Part shown: positions 34,674-45,700 of the stretch, in pieces | Numbering within the stretch: position 1 is the stretch's first letter | How the letters are laid out: the number at the start of each line of letters is the position of its first letter | Assembly: GCF_014205165.1 (NCBI RefSeq) | Contig: NZ_JACHMZ010000001.1 | Span: forward strand, 3,392,501-3,456,500 | Source: Micromonospora carbonacea | GTDB lineage: Bacteria > Actinomycetota > Actinomycetes > Mycobacteriales > Micromonosporaceae | Direction of reading: 5' to 3' | DNA length: 64,000 nucleotides | The notes under the pieces: generated by a model | Seen by the model: only the letters and a program-made list of their open reading frames with translations | Database searches by the model: none | Told to the model about the DNA's origin: nothing | Position numbers and translations under genes: made by a program

Positions 34674-37600
34674 TCAGGCGATGAGCCCGACCCGCCGGCC
34701 GGCGTCGGCGAAGACGGTGACGGCGTGGTCGAGGTCGTCGACGGAGTGGCTGAGGTTGACGATGGTCCGCAGGCGCGGCAGCGCCTTGGGCACGGTGGGA
34801 TAGACGATGGGCTGGACGAAGATGCCCTCGCGCTGGCAGAGCCGGGCCATCTCCTGGGCCTGGCCGGCGCTGGCGCAGATGATCGGCACCACCGGCGTCA
34901 CGCTGCCGAGGGTGTCGAAGCCGAGGCCGCGCAGCTGCGCGCGGTACCGGTCGGTGCGCTCCCGCAGCTCGCCGGTGAGGTGCGGGGCCGCCTCCATGAC
35001 CTCGACGGCCGCCCGCGCGGCGGCCACCTGCATCGGGGTGCCGGCGGCGGAGAACATCCAGCCCCGGGCGTTGTTCTTCAGGGCGAAGATCAGGTCGCTG
35101 GAGCCCGCCACGTAGCCGCCGGTGCTCGGCACCGTCTTGGACAGCGTGCCCATCTTCACCGCGATCCGGGCCGGGTCGATGCCGAAGTGCTCGGTGATGC
35201 CCCGGCCGGTGGCGCCCAGGACGCCGAGGCTGTGCGCCTCGTCGACCATCAGCGGCGCGTCGTGGCGCTCGCAGAGCTCCAGGATGCCGGGCAGGTCGGC
35301 GACGTCGCCGTCCATGCTGAACACCGCGTCGGTGACGACCAGCTTGCCGGCGTCGCCCGCCCGGCGCAGGGCGCGTTCCAGGTCGGCCAGGTCGTTGTGG
35401 GCGTAGGTGATGACCGTCGCGCCGGACAGCCGGTAGCCGTCGAGGATGCTCGCGTGGTTGTAGACGTCGCCGATGACCACGTCGCCCGGGCCGACCAGGG
35501 CGCCGACCGTCGCCACGTTGGCCATGTAGCCGCTGGTGTAGACGATGGCGTCCTCGGCGCCGACGAACCGCGCGATCGCCAGCTCCAGCTCGCGGTGCAG
35601 GTGCAGGGTGCCGGCGAGCAGCCGGACGCCGTGCGCGCCGGTGCCGTGCCGCTCCAGGGCACGCTGCGCCTGGTGGTTGATGTAGTCGTGGCCGATGAGC
35701 CCCAGGTAGCTGTAGGAGGCGAAGTTGAGGAACCAGCGGCCGTCGAACTTGATCCAGGCGCCCTTGGACTCCTCGATGACCGGCTCGTAGAAGTAGTCGT
35801 CCCGCGCGATGACGAGCCGGTCGTCCACCGACAGCGCGTCGATGCGCCGGTCGAGGAACGTGCCGTCGGGGCGGTCGGCGAGCCGGCCGGGCAGGGTGCG
35901 GCGGGGAACCGACCCGCCGGGGGTTGCGGCGACACCGGGCGGCCCGGCGGGCCGGGGCGCGGCCGGCGGCGGCCCGGCCGGCGCCGGGCGGTGGCCGGCG
36001 GCGGGGGCGGGCGCGGGCCGCCCGTTCGCCGCCGCCGGGGGCTGCGCGGCGGCGGGCCGCCCGTTCGCCGCCGGGGGCCGTCCGTCGAGCGCCGCCGGCT
36101 CGGCGGCGCGCCCGGCCGGGCGGCGCACGACGGCGTCGGCGTCGCGGAACCGGTCCCAGTCCGGGACGAACGGGCGGCCCGCCGGCCCGCCCGACCCGAC
36201 GGCCGGGTGCGACGCGGCCGCCACCGGGGGTACGGCGACGGGCGCGGGCGGCCCGGCGGGCCCGGTCGCCGGAGGCGCGGTGGGCGGGGCGGGCGCGGCC
36301 GGGGTGGCGGGGCGCGGGAGCCCCTCCAGATGCCGCAGCAGCGCGCCGACGCCGGGGTGGTCGAAGAAGGTGGCCGGGTCGATCTCGACGCCCGCGCCGG
36401 CCAGCGCGGCGGAGACCTCGACCGCCATCATCGAGTCCAGCCCCAGGTCCAGCAGGTTGTCCTCCGGCGACACCTGGGCGACGTGCAGGGTCCGCTTCAG
36501 GATCGCCGACAGCTCCGGCCACAGCCGGCTGTCGGGAGAGGTCACAGGGGTCGTCATCTCGTCGTCCTTCGGGGTGTCGACTGCGGACAGGACGTAGTTG
36601 CCGGGCGGCAGCCCGAGGGTGTGCCGCAGGAGCGCGACGCCGTCGTCGGCGGCGAGCGCCGGGATGCCGCGCGCCGCCGCCGCGTCGGCGACCCGCTCCC
36701 CCATGCCGACGGCCCACAGGCCCCAGCCGAGGCTGTACCAGGCCTCCCCCTCGGCCCGGCGGCGCGCGGCGTAGCCGTCGAGGTAGGCGTTGGCGCAGGC
36801 GTAGGAGCTCTGGCCGAGGTTGCCGTGCGTGGCCGAGATCGAGGAGAACAGCACCACGTACCCGGGGCGCGCCCGCGCGCCGAACGCCGCGTCGAGCGCG
36901 TGCACGCCGCCGATCTTCGGGGCGAACACCTCGTCGACGCGTTCGGGCGACAGGCTGCGCGCCAGCCCGTCGCGCAGGACGCCGGCGGCGTGGAAGACCC
37001 CGTCGAAGGGCTCCGCGTCGGCCAGCGCCTCGGGCAGGTCGCGCACGTCGGCGGCGAGGAGCCGCAGGTCGCAGGCGGCGGCGAGCTTGTCCAGCCGGTC
37101 CCGCGCCGGCCCCTGCGTCGGCACCGTCCGGCCCACCAGCGTGAGGTGGGCGCAGCCCGCGCCGGCCAGGGACTCCGCCACGTGCAGGCCGATGCCGCCC
37201 AGGCCGCCGGTGATCAGGAACCGGCCGCCGACCGCCCGGCCCGCCGGCTCGCCGGGGGCGGCGTCGACCGCCGGGTGCGCCGGGGCGTACCAGGTGCCGT
37301 CGCGCCAGGCCAGCTCCGCCTCGCCGTGGCGCACCTCGTCGAGCGTCGGCGGGGGCGTGGCACCGCCGAGGCCGAGGTCGACCAGGCGTACGCGGACCTG
37401 CGGGTGCTCGATGCGCAGGGTGCGCGCCAGCCCCCACAGCGCGGTCTGCACGGGCTCGACCGGCTCGCCGCCGGTGACCTGGTGGGCGGCGTTGGTGACG
37501 ATCGTGAGCGCCGGCATCGGCGGCTGCGCGGCGAGCCGCCGGACGAGGGTGAACACGCCTTGGAGGACGGCGGCGGCCTCGTCGGCGTCGCGCACCCCGC

Positions 37601-38639
37601 GCGGCGCGACGTAGACCACCTCGGCCGGCGGGGTCTGCGCGCGCGCCCGGTCGACGCGCTCGTCGTGCAGGTCCGTCGGGTCGAGCAGCACGGGCCCATC
37701 GTCGGGCGATCCGGCGGACAGCTCCCGGGACACCAGCCAGGTGTGGCCGCCCGTCGGCTCCGGCTCTGGCGTCGGGGCGACGGGCTGCCAGGTCACGGCG
37801 GTGACCGACCCGGCGGGGACCGGCCGGTGCCGGGCCGGCGCCCCCGCCGGGTGGTCGGATCCGCCGGCCCGCCCCGGGGCCTTCAGGACGATCCGGTCGA
37901 GTTCGAGCAGCACCTCGCCCTGCTGGTTGCAGACGGTGGCCCGCCCGCGCACCGAGCCGCCGGACCCGCCCGGCGGGTCGGTGCGCTCGACCAGCGCCAG
38001 GACCGTGCCGGTGACCCGCCGCCGCACGGTGACCCGCCCCACGTACCAGGGCAGGCAGGGGCCGGCGGTGCCGTCGTCGAGCATCCCGAGGCACTGGAAG
38101 ACGCTGTCCAGCAGCGCCGGCGGGACGAGGTGCGGGTCGGTCAGCCCGCCGGACGCGCGGAGCAGCGCCAGCATCCGGCCCGGCCCCCGGTGGGCGGCGC
38201 GAATGGCGTGGAAGGTCGGGCCGTACTCGATGCCGCTGCCCCGCCGCCAGTCGGCGACGGCGGCCAGCGGCACCTCGTCGACGCAGCCGGCGCGCAGTTC
38301 GGCCACGTCCAGGTAGTGCGGGGGCGGCAGCGCGCTGCGGGTGGCCCGGGCCCGGCTGTGCGGCGTCGGGGTGGACGCGCCCGGCGCCCAGGAGACGAGC
38401 AGGCACTCCCCGTCGTCGGTCAGGGTGGTCTCGACCTCGACGGTCGTGCCGGGCGGCACCCGCAGCGGCGCGAGGAACGCGACCTGGTCCAGGGACCAAC
38501 TCCCGCCGGGCCGCGCCGCGTCGCACGCGGTGAGCACGGCGTCGACCTGCGCGGCCCCGGCCAGCACGGGCGTCCCGCCGATCCGGTGGTCGCGCAGCAC
38601 CGGGTCGTCGGCGGCCAGCGGGATGCGGTGGCCGCTCAC
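34674..38639 (-). CDS. PKS half-module DH-KR-ACP fused to alpha-oxoamine synthase
   Basis: The 1321-residue protein starts inside a dehydratase (about 1-255; catalytic His in LRDHRIGG, Asp in LLDSVFQ). This is followed by a ketoreductase (270-680; ITGGLGGIG, and Tyr/Asn in SSYACANAYLDGY) and an ACP (about 705-775; LGLDSMM with Ser near 735). A Pro/Ala-rich linker of about 140 residues leads to a complete PLP alpha-oxoamine synthase (about 915-1310; HGTGAHGVRLLAGT, VDEAHSLGVLG, and the Schiff-base Lys1168 in TLSKTV). Family members condense an acyl thioester with Gly, Ala or Ser with loss of CO2. It should receive the chain from KS6-AT of the upstream protein and release an alpha-amino ketone. 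The GTG at 38639 overlaps the glycosylase stop. Confidence 0.93.
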   Translation of the reverse strand: MSGHRIPLAADDPVLRDHRIGGTPVLAGAAQVDAVLTACDAARPGGSWSLDQVAFLAPLRVPPGTTVEVETTLTDDGECLLVSWAPGASTPTPHSRARATRSALPPPHYLDVAELRAGCVDEVPLAAVADWRRGSGIEYGPTFHAIRAAHRGPGRMLALLRASGGLTDPHLVPPALLDSVFQCLGMLDDGTAGPCLPWYVGRVTVRRRVTGTVLALVERTDPPGGSGGSVRGRATVCNQQGEVLLELDRIVLKAPGRAGGSDHPAGAPARHRPVPAGSVTAVTWQPVAPTPEPEPTGGHTWLVSRELSAGSPDDGPVLLDPTDLHDERVDRARAQTPPAEVVYVAPRGVRDADEAAAVLQGVFTLVRRLAAQPPMPALTIVTNAAHQVTGGEPVEPVQTALWGLARTLRIEHPQVRVRLVDLGLGGATPPPTLDEVRHGEAELAWRDGTWYAPAHPAVDAAPGEPAGRAVGGRFLITGGLGGIGLHVAESLAGAGCAHLTLVGRTVPTQGPARDRLDKLAAACDLRLLAADVRDLPEALADAEPFDGVFHAAGVLRDGLARSLSPERVDEVFAPKIGGVHALDAAFGARARPGYVVLFSSISATHGNLGQSSYACANAYLDGYAARRRAEGEAWYSLGWGLWAVGMGERVADAAAARGIPALAADDGVALLRHTLGLPPGNYVLSAVDTPKDDEMTTPVTSPDSRLWPELSAILKRTLHVAQVSPEDNLLDLGLDSMMAVEVSAALAGAGVEIDPATFFDHPGVGALLRHLEGLPRPATPAAPAPPTAPPATGPAGPPAPVAVPPVAAASHPAVGSGGPAGRPFVPDWDRFRDADAVVRRPAGRAAEPAALDGRPPAANGRPAAAQPPAAANGRPAPAPAAGHRPAPAGPPPAAPRPAGPPGVAATPGGSVPRRTLPGRLADRPDGTFLDRRIDALSVDDRLVIARDDYFYEPVIEESKGAWIKFDGRWFLNFASYSYLGLIGHDYINHQAQRALERHGTGAHGVRLLAGTLHLHRELELAIARFVGAEDAIVYTSGYMANVATVGALVGPGDVVIGDVYNHASILDGYRLSGATVITYAHNDLADLERALRRAGDAGKLVVTDAVFSMDGDVADLPGILELCERHDAPLMVDEAHSLGVLGATGRGITEHFGIDPARIAVKMGTLSKTVPSTGGYVAGSSDLIFALKNNARGWMFSAAGTPMQVAAARAAVEVMEAAPHLTGELRERTDRYRAQLRGLGFDTLGSVTPVVPIICASAGQAQEMARLCQREGIFVQPIVYPTVPKALPRLRTIVNLSHSVDDLDHAVTVFADAGRRVGLIA

Positions 38640-39757
38640 AGCCGCAGGTCGAATCTGTCGGTGGCCAGGACCTGGCCGTTGACCTGGATGTCGACGAGGT
38701 GCTCGCCGGGGTAGTAGCGCCGGGTGGAGACCTCCCGCACCGGGTGGGACTTCTCCACCGTCCGGCGCTCGCCGGGGGCCAGTTCGAGGGTGGTGAGCTT
38801 GAAGACCTTCGGGATGCTCTGGCCGTTCTTGCGCACGTGGTGCACGACGTAGTCGACGGCGACGGTGTGCCGACGGCTGTCGGTGTTCTCGACGTCGAGG
38901 CGGATGAGGGTCGACTCGCCGAGGGTCAGCGACCGGGGCGACAGCCGCATCGACGGCACCCGGATGTGCTCGCCGCCGGTGACGCCGACGATCGCGAGGG
39001 CCTCCTGGTTGCCCTTCTTGACCAGGGTGCGCAGCGCGTGCCGGACGATCCAGGCGGTCTCCGGCGTCGGGCTCTCCTGCCGCCAGCGCAGCGCCGTGGT
39101 CAACGCGACGTCGGGGGCGTCCTTGGAGATGTCGTTGAGGTTGTTCGCCACGGACTTGCGGACGTACTCCGAGGGGTCGCTGCGCAGCGGTTCGAGGATC
39201 TCCAGGACGGGCTGCGGGTCCCTGACGAACATGGTGAGCGTGCGCGCCCAGGGCAGCCGGGGGCGGGTGCCCTCGCTGGCCATCCGGCGCACGTTGTGGC
39301 TGGGGTCGCGCGCCCAGTCGGCCATCCGCTTCATCGTCAGGTCGTAGTGCTGCTCGATGTACGGGCGGATGGCGTACTCGGCGGTGTGCCGCTTGGTGAT
39401 CTCGACGAGGGCGTCGAGGGACACCTCCGGGTGGTCCAGGCCGTACTCCTCGACGAACCGGGCCACCGGCATGAGGTACCAGCTGACGTTGAACATCCCC
39501 TCCCCCTCGGCGAGCTCGTCGCCGAGGATCGACACGAGGATGCGCACGCTCTCGGGGTAGTCCTGCGGGAGCCGGCTGCGCAGCCCCTCCGCCAGGACGA
39601 GGACGCGGTCCTTCAGCTCCTTTCCGGGGATCCGCCGTTCGACCTCGACGGCGTAGTCCTCGACATCGAACTCCGGGTGGACCTCGCGGATCTTCCCACC
39701 GATGAGGCGGGCGGCGTCACCGTTGAAGTGGCGCTTGAGTCCGTATTCGCCAGTCAT
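38636..39757 (-). CDS. AlkC-type HEAT-repeat DNA glycosylase with Ig-like C-terminus
   Basis: The 373-residue protein has alpha-helical HEAT-like repeats (about 1-245) with AlkC landmarks: EYAIRPYIEQ, HNVRRMASEGTRPRLPWA, DPSEYVRKSVANNLNDISKD and the repeated DP..VR pattern. A beta-rich Ig-like domain (about 255-373) follows, as in one AlkC subgroup. AlkC/AlkD enzymes excise alkylated bases such as 3-methyladenine without base flipping, and relatives protect producers of DNA-alkylating natural products (azinomycin and yatakemycin clusters, for example). Its start overlaps the PKS stop upstream (ATGA) and its stop overlaps the next PKS start, so it is produced in step with the assembly line. 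Self-resistance is the likely role. Confidence 0.88.
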   Translation of the reverse strand: MTGEYGLKRHFNGDAARLIGGKIREVHPEFDVEDYAVEVERRIPGKELKDRVLVLAEGLRSRLPQDYPESVRILVSILGDELAEGEGMFNVSWYLMPVARFVEEYGLDHPEVSLDALVEITKRHTAEYAIRPYIEQHYDLTMKRMADWARDPSHNVRRMASEGTRPRLPWARTLTMFVRDPQPVLEILEPLRSDPSEYVRKSVANNLNDISKDAPDVALTTALRWRQESPTPETAWIVRHALRTLVKKGNQEALAIVGVTGGEHIRVPSMRLSPRSLTLGESTLIRLDVENTDSRRHTVAVDYVVHHVRKNGQSIPKVFKLTTLELAPGERRTVEKSHPVREVSTRRYYPGEHLVDIQVNGQVLATDRFDLRL

Positions 39758-42700
39758 TGCATCCGGTCCTTCACGACAGAGATTCCCTCAGCGGGCGGGT
39801 AGAGGTGGATCTTAGGTTTGCGTGTTTCCTCCCTCAAGGAAGCGGGACGGCTCGTCGCGGCGATCATCGACTCGCCTCGTCCACTGGGGACCCAGTACGT
39901 CCGGCGTTCGAATGGGTAGGTGGGAATGGTGGTCGTGCGGTGTCCCTTGCCGGTGTGCACCCCCGCCCAGTCCACCTCACCCAGGCCCCGGCTGTAGAAC
40001 TCCGCCACCGCCGCATGCAACTGCGCCTGATCCGAACGGTCGCGCCGCAACGTCGACAACCACACCAACCCCGGATCCGGCAACACCTGCTTCCCCAGAC
40101 CCGCCAACACCGGATGAGCACCGATATCCCAGAACACCCCACCACCAGCCGCACCCACCAACCCCAACGCCTCACCGAACAACACCGGCCGGCGAATCCC
40201 CACACCCCACAACCCGGCATCGGCCACCGATTCCGCGTCATGCCACCCGCCAGTGATCGACGACGCGAAACCAACCCGCGGCGCCGACACCACCACCCGC
40301 GACACCGCCTCCGCAAACGGCTCGACCGCACCCGCCATCGCCACCGAATGAAACGCATGACTCACCACCAGCCGCTGACACCGCAAACCAGAGTTCACGC
40401 AGAACGCCTCCACCACCTCGGCCGGACCCGACACCGTCACACTCCGCGGCCCATTGGACGCCGCCACCTCCAACCCCGGATAAGACCCCACCACCGACCC
40501 CACCACCTCGGCATCAGCGAACACCGCCGCCATCGCCCCACCCGACCGCTGCCCCTGCATCAACGAGCCCCGCACCACCGCCAAACCCAACACATCCCCC
40601 AACCCGAACACCCCCGCCGCCCACGCCGCCGACAACTCACCCACCGAATGACCCACCACCAACCCCGGCCGAACCCCCCACGACTCCAACAACCGCACCA
40701 ACCCCACCTGCACCGCCACAATCCCCACCTGCGCAAACCGCGTCTCCACCAACTCCTCACCCCGACCACCGAACAACAAATCCAACAACGGCACACCCAA
40801 CGACGACACCAACCCCGCACACTCATCCAACGCCGACCGGAACACCGGCTCCACCCCATACAAACCCCGAGCCATCCCCGCATACTGCGAACCCTGACCC
40901 GAAAACATGAACACCGACACCGGCGCCGCATTCACCAACCGACCCACCGACCGAGACCCATCCGCCACCGCCGACAACCCCTCCACCACACCCACACCAT
41001 CCACACCCGACACCGCCACCCGGAACCGATGCGACGCCCGACCCACATTCGCCGTAAACCCGAAATCCCCCAACCCACCCACATCCGACACCGACGACAA
41101 CGCCCGCGCATAATCAGCCGCCAACCGCCGCACACCCTCCTCACCCGACGCCGACACCCGCACCACAAACGACTCCTGAGCAATCGCCTCCCGCCGAGCG
41201 ACAACCGGCGGCTCCTCCAGGATCACGTGAGCATTCACCCCACCCATCCCGAACGCCGACACCGCACCCCGCCGCGGCACACCCACCACCCGAGGCCACG
41301 GCACGACCTGATCGGCCACAAAGAACGGCGACTCCTCGAACCGGATATGATCATTCGGCCGGTTGACGTGCAACGTCGGCGGAATCAGCTCCCGCTCAAA
41401 CGCCAACAACACCTTCACCACACCAGCCAAACCCGCAGCCGGCTCCAAATGACCAATGTTCGACTTCACCGAACCAATCGCACAGAACTGCGTCCGCGAC
41501 GTGAACTCCCGCCACGCCCGCGTCAAACCCTCCACCTCGATCGGATCACCCAAAGACGTACCCGTCCCATGCGCCTCCACCAGACCGATCCCTTCCGGAC
41601 CCACCCCCGCATCCCGCAACGCCGCCAGAATCACGTCCCGCTGTCCGGCGGGGCTCGGGGCGGAGTAGCGGGTGGTCCGGCCGCCGTGGTTGACCGCCGC
41701 GCCCTTGATCAGGCCCCGGATCCGGTCGGCGTCCCGCTCGGCGTCGGCACGGCGGCGCAGCACGACCGCGACCGCGCCCTCCCCGGGCACGAAGCCGTCG
41801 GCGTCGACGTCGAACGCGCGGCACCGGAAGGTGGGCGACAGGGCCCGGAGGTCCTGCATGGACCGGAAGTACTCGGGACTGATCGCGGCGTGCACGCCAC
41901 CGATGACCGCCGTGTCGATGTCGCCGGCGCGCAGGTGCTGGAGGGCCGTGTGCAGGGCCACCAGCGACGACGAGCACAGCGTGTTGACCACGACGCTCGG
42001 TCCGTGCCAGTCCATCAGGTACGACAGCCGGTTCGGGATCATCGCCTCTAGGCCGAGGCCACGCCCGTCGGGCACCCCGTGCCGGGACCGCTCCTCGTGG
42101 TAGTGGTCGTGGCTGTAGGCGATCCACAGGCCGATCCGGTTCTCCCGGTCGCCCCGCCCCATCCGGCCGGCGTCCTCCAGGGCCGCCCAGATGGTCTCGT
42201 ACACGATGCGGGCCTGCGGGTCGATCAGCGGCGCCTCCCGGGCGGAGATCCGGAACGGCACGGGGTCGAACTCGTCGACCCGGTCCAGGAAGGACGCCTG
42301 CGGGACCGGGCCCTCCTCGGCGCGCTGCCAGCGGCCCTCGGGCAGGGCGCGGACGGTGTCGCGCCCCTCGGCCAGCAGGGACCAGTACCCGTCGAGGTCG
42401 TCGGCGGTGGGCACCCGGATCGCGGCGCCGACGACGGCGATGTCGCGCCCGGTGTCCGTACGCCCGGCGGCTGGCGCGTCGTCGACGGTCGGGGGCGCGG
42501 TGACCACCGGCGGCGGCCCGGCGGTCGCGGCCGACGGCACCACCTCGACCGGTTCGGGAGCCACGGCGTGCCCGGACGCGGTCGGCCCGGCAGGGGCAGC
42601 CGGCACGGCGGGCCCGGCGGCCGGGGTCGGGTCGGCGGGCCGGTCCCGGGTCGGGTCGGCGGTGGCCGGGCCCGCCGGCTCGGCCGGCGGTGCCGCCAGC

Positions 42701-45700
42701 GAGGCGACGAAGTCGGGGGCCTCGTCGACGAGGTGCTGGGCGAAGCTGCGGGGCGTCGGATACTCGAAGAAGACGGTCGGGTAGAGCGCCAGGCCGTGTT
42801 CCCGGGACAGCCGGTCGCTCAGCCCGACCAGGCCGACGGAGTCGAAGCCGGCCGAGAGAAACTCGGTGTCGGCGTGCTCGGCGTCCGTGCCGGACAGGGC
42901 CAGGAACCAGGCGAGCGCCCGCGCGACGGGCGACGCCGACGCGACACCGCCGGCACGCGCCGCCGGGGGCGGTGCAGGCGTGGCGGCCGGAGCGGGCGGG
43001 GCCGCGGTGGGGGTGGGCTGCGCGGCCCCGGCCGGAGTGGGCTGCCCGGCCGGGACGGCCGGGGCCGGGGGCGCCGGAGGCCGGGCCGCCGCGACCGGGG
43101 CCGGGGCGGACGCGACGGCCGCCGGGGCCGGGCGGGGCGCGGCGGGGGCCGGCGGCTGGTCGCTGAAGGCGAGCAGGGGCACCCGCTTCGACGAGATGTC
43201 GCCGAAGGTCAGCAGGGGTACGCCCCGCGCGTCGAGGACGACCTGGGTGACCCGGCACGCCTCCTCGTTCCAGAAGGAGACCTCGGTGCGGACGTAGGCG
43301 GCGTCGTCGAGCGGGCCGTGCACGCTCACCCGGTCCGCCGACAGCGGGATGAACGCGGACGCGTGCTCGGTGCCGAAGACGGGGTTGTCCGGGTCGATGG
43401 CGGCGATGGTGACGCTGTCCAGCAGGCCCGGGAAGAGCTGGACGTCCGCCGGGTTCAGCCCGCGCTGCCGGCCGCCCTCGATGCGGGCGAGCGTGCCCCC
43501 GCCCGCGAGGCCGGCCACCCAGGAGATGTTGCGGTAGTACCGGCCGTGGTGGTAGCCGATGCGGCGCAGCCACCGGTAGACCGTGGAGCCGGCGTGCAGC
43601 CGCGAGCAGGCGGCGAGCAGCTCCGGCAGCGGCTCGGTGGTCGGGGCCGGGTCGGGCTGCGGGGCGTACCGGCCGGTGACGAAGGGGGTGCCGTCGGCGT
43701 CGGCGACCGTGAACCGGCCCTGCCCGTCGACCCGGCACAGCACGCGGTGCGCGCCGGTGGGGATCAGCGGCCGGTGGAACAGCACGTCCCGCACCCCGTG
43801 GAACGCGTCGCCGCGCAGCAGCGCGCCCTGGCGCAGGAAGTCGAACCAGGCGACGCCGGGGAGCATGATCCGGCGGTACACGGAGTGCTGGGCGATGGGC
43901 GTCTCGCCCGCCCCGAACACCCGGGAGAAGGCGTACCCGGCCGGGCCCTCGTCGGCGTCCAGGGTGGTCGGGCCGCCGGGCTCGGCGGAACGCAGGGGTT
44001 CCCGCAGGTCCAGCGCGGGCCCGCGGGCCTGGGCGGCGGGCAGCAGCCGCTTGCGCCACCCGCCCGGCCCCTGGAAGGCGGCCCAGTCGACGTCCGCGCC
44101 GGCCTCGTGCAACTCCGCCGCGACGGCGGCGAGCAGCGCGGCGACGTCGCGTTCGTCCGTGGCGTCGGCCAGCCGGGCGCACAGCTCCGGGCCGGCGTCG
44201 GCGTCGGGGCCGGCGGCCGGCTCGACGTCGGTCGCCGCCGGGCCGGTCAGGACCGCGCTCAGCGCCTGCTCCAGCGTGGTACGCCCGTGCGCGAAGTCGG
44301 CGATCGGCGCCCAGCCGGCCGGCAGGTCCACCGCCTGCTCGGGCACGCCGGTGTCGCGCAGCGCCACGGTCAGCACGACCCCGGCGCAGATCCGCAGCAG
44401 CGGCCCGGAGAACGTCGTCACGGGGCTGCCGACGGCGGCCTCGAACCGGGCGACGATCTCCCGCACCGCCGGCACGGCCCCGGTGAGCGCGAGCAGCCAG
44501 GCCGGCGGGGCCGGCGCGGCGGCCGGGCGCACGGTGACGGCGGGCCGCCGCCGGGGGGTCTCGCCGAGCGGGGCGTCGGCGGCGAGCAGGCGGGCCCGCA
44601 GGGCGGCGGCGAGGCCGGCGGCGTCGGTGCCGGTGACGGCGCACCGCACGGCGCGGTGGGGCCGCCCGAGCCGGGCGGTGGCCAGCACGTCGGGCAGGTC
44701 GTCGGCGACCGTCGGGAGGAACTCCAGCCACTGCGCGGCCAGCTCGCGCAGGCCGTCCGGGCTGTCGGCGGACAGGAGCAGCACCTCGGCGGCGCGCCCG
44801 ACGCCGGCCGGTACGGCGGGCGGGCCGGCCGCCTCGGCGACGACGTGCGCGTTGGTGCCGCCGAAGCCGAAGCCGCTCACCGCGGCCCGCCGGGTCGACG
44901 CCGCCGGCCAGGGCGCGGCGCGCGGCGGCAGGTGGAACGGGCTGGCGTCCAGCCGCAGGCGCGGGTTGACGGCGGGCACCGGCGCCCCCGGCACCGTCCC
45001 GTCCCGCAGGCAGAGGACGATCTTGGCGAGCCCGGCCAGGCCGGACGCCGAGTGCAGGTGCCCGATGCGCCGCTTCAGGGAGCCCAGCGCGACGCTGCCC
45101 CGGGCGACGCCGTGCCGACCGAAGACCTCGGTGAGCGCCCGCACCTCGATCGGGTCGCCGATGGCGGTGCCGGTGCCGTGGGTCTCGACGTACTGGACGG
45201 TCGCGGGGTCGACCCGGTCGTAGACGCGGGTGAGGAGCTCGACCTGGGCCTCCAGGTTGGGGGTGGTCACCCCCATGGTGCGGCCGTCGTTGTTGACGCC
45301 GGTGCCGGTGATCGCCCCGAGGATCACGTCGCCGTCGGCGACGGCCGCCGCCATCGGCTTGAGCACCAGGGCGACCGCGCCCTCCCCGGGGACGTACCCG
45401 TTGGCCTTCTCGTCGAAGGTCTGGCACAGCCCGTCCGGGGAGAGCGCGCCGGTGCGGGACAGCAGCACGAAGGTCAGCGGGTCGACCAGCAGGTCCACCG
45501 CGCCGACCACGGCGATCTCGCAGCTGCCGGCGGCGAGGCTCTGGCAGGCCAGCCAGACCGCCGTCAGCGACGACGAGCAGGCGGTGTCGACGACCAGGCT
45601 GGGGCCGGCGAGGTCGAGCCGGTCGGACAGCCAGGCCGCGACGAAGTTCTGCGAGCGCCCCCAGAGGGCCGCCGGGACCGGCGGGCCGGCGGCCGGGGCA

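Noticed and set aside
39810..41120. TTA codons for bldA control in the low-GC PKS block
   Set aside because: The taa strings on the plus strand were checked and fall out of frame in the coding strand (for example inside TTT-ACG and GAT-TAT), so no TTA codon was confirmed.
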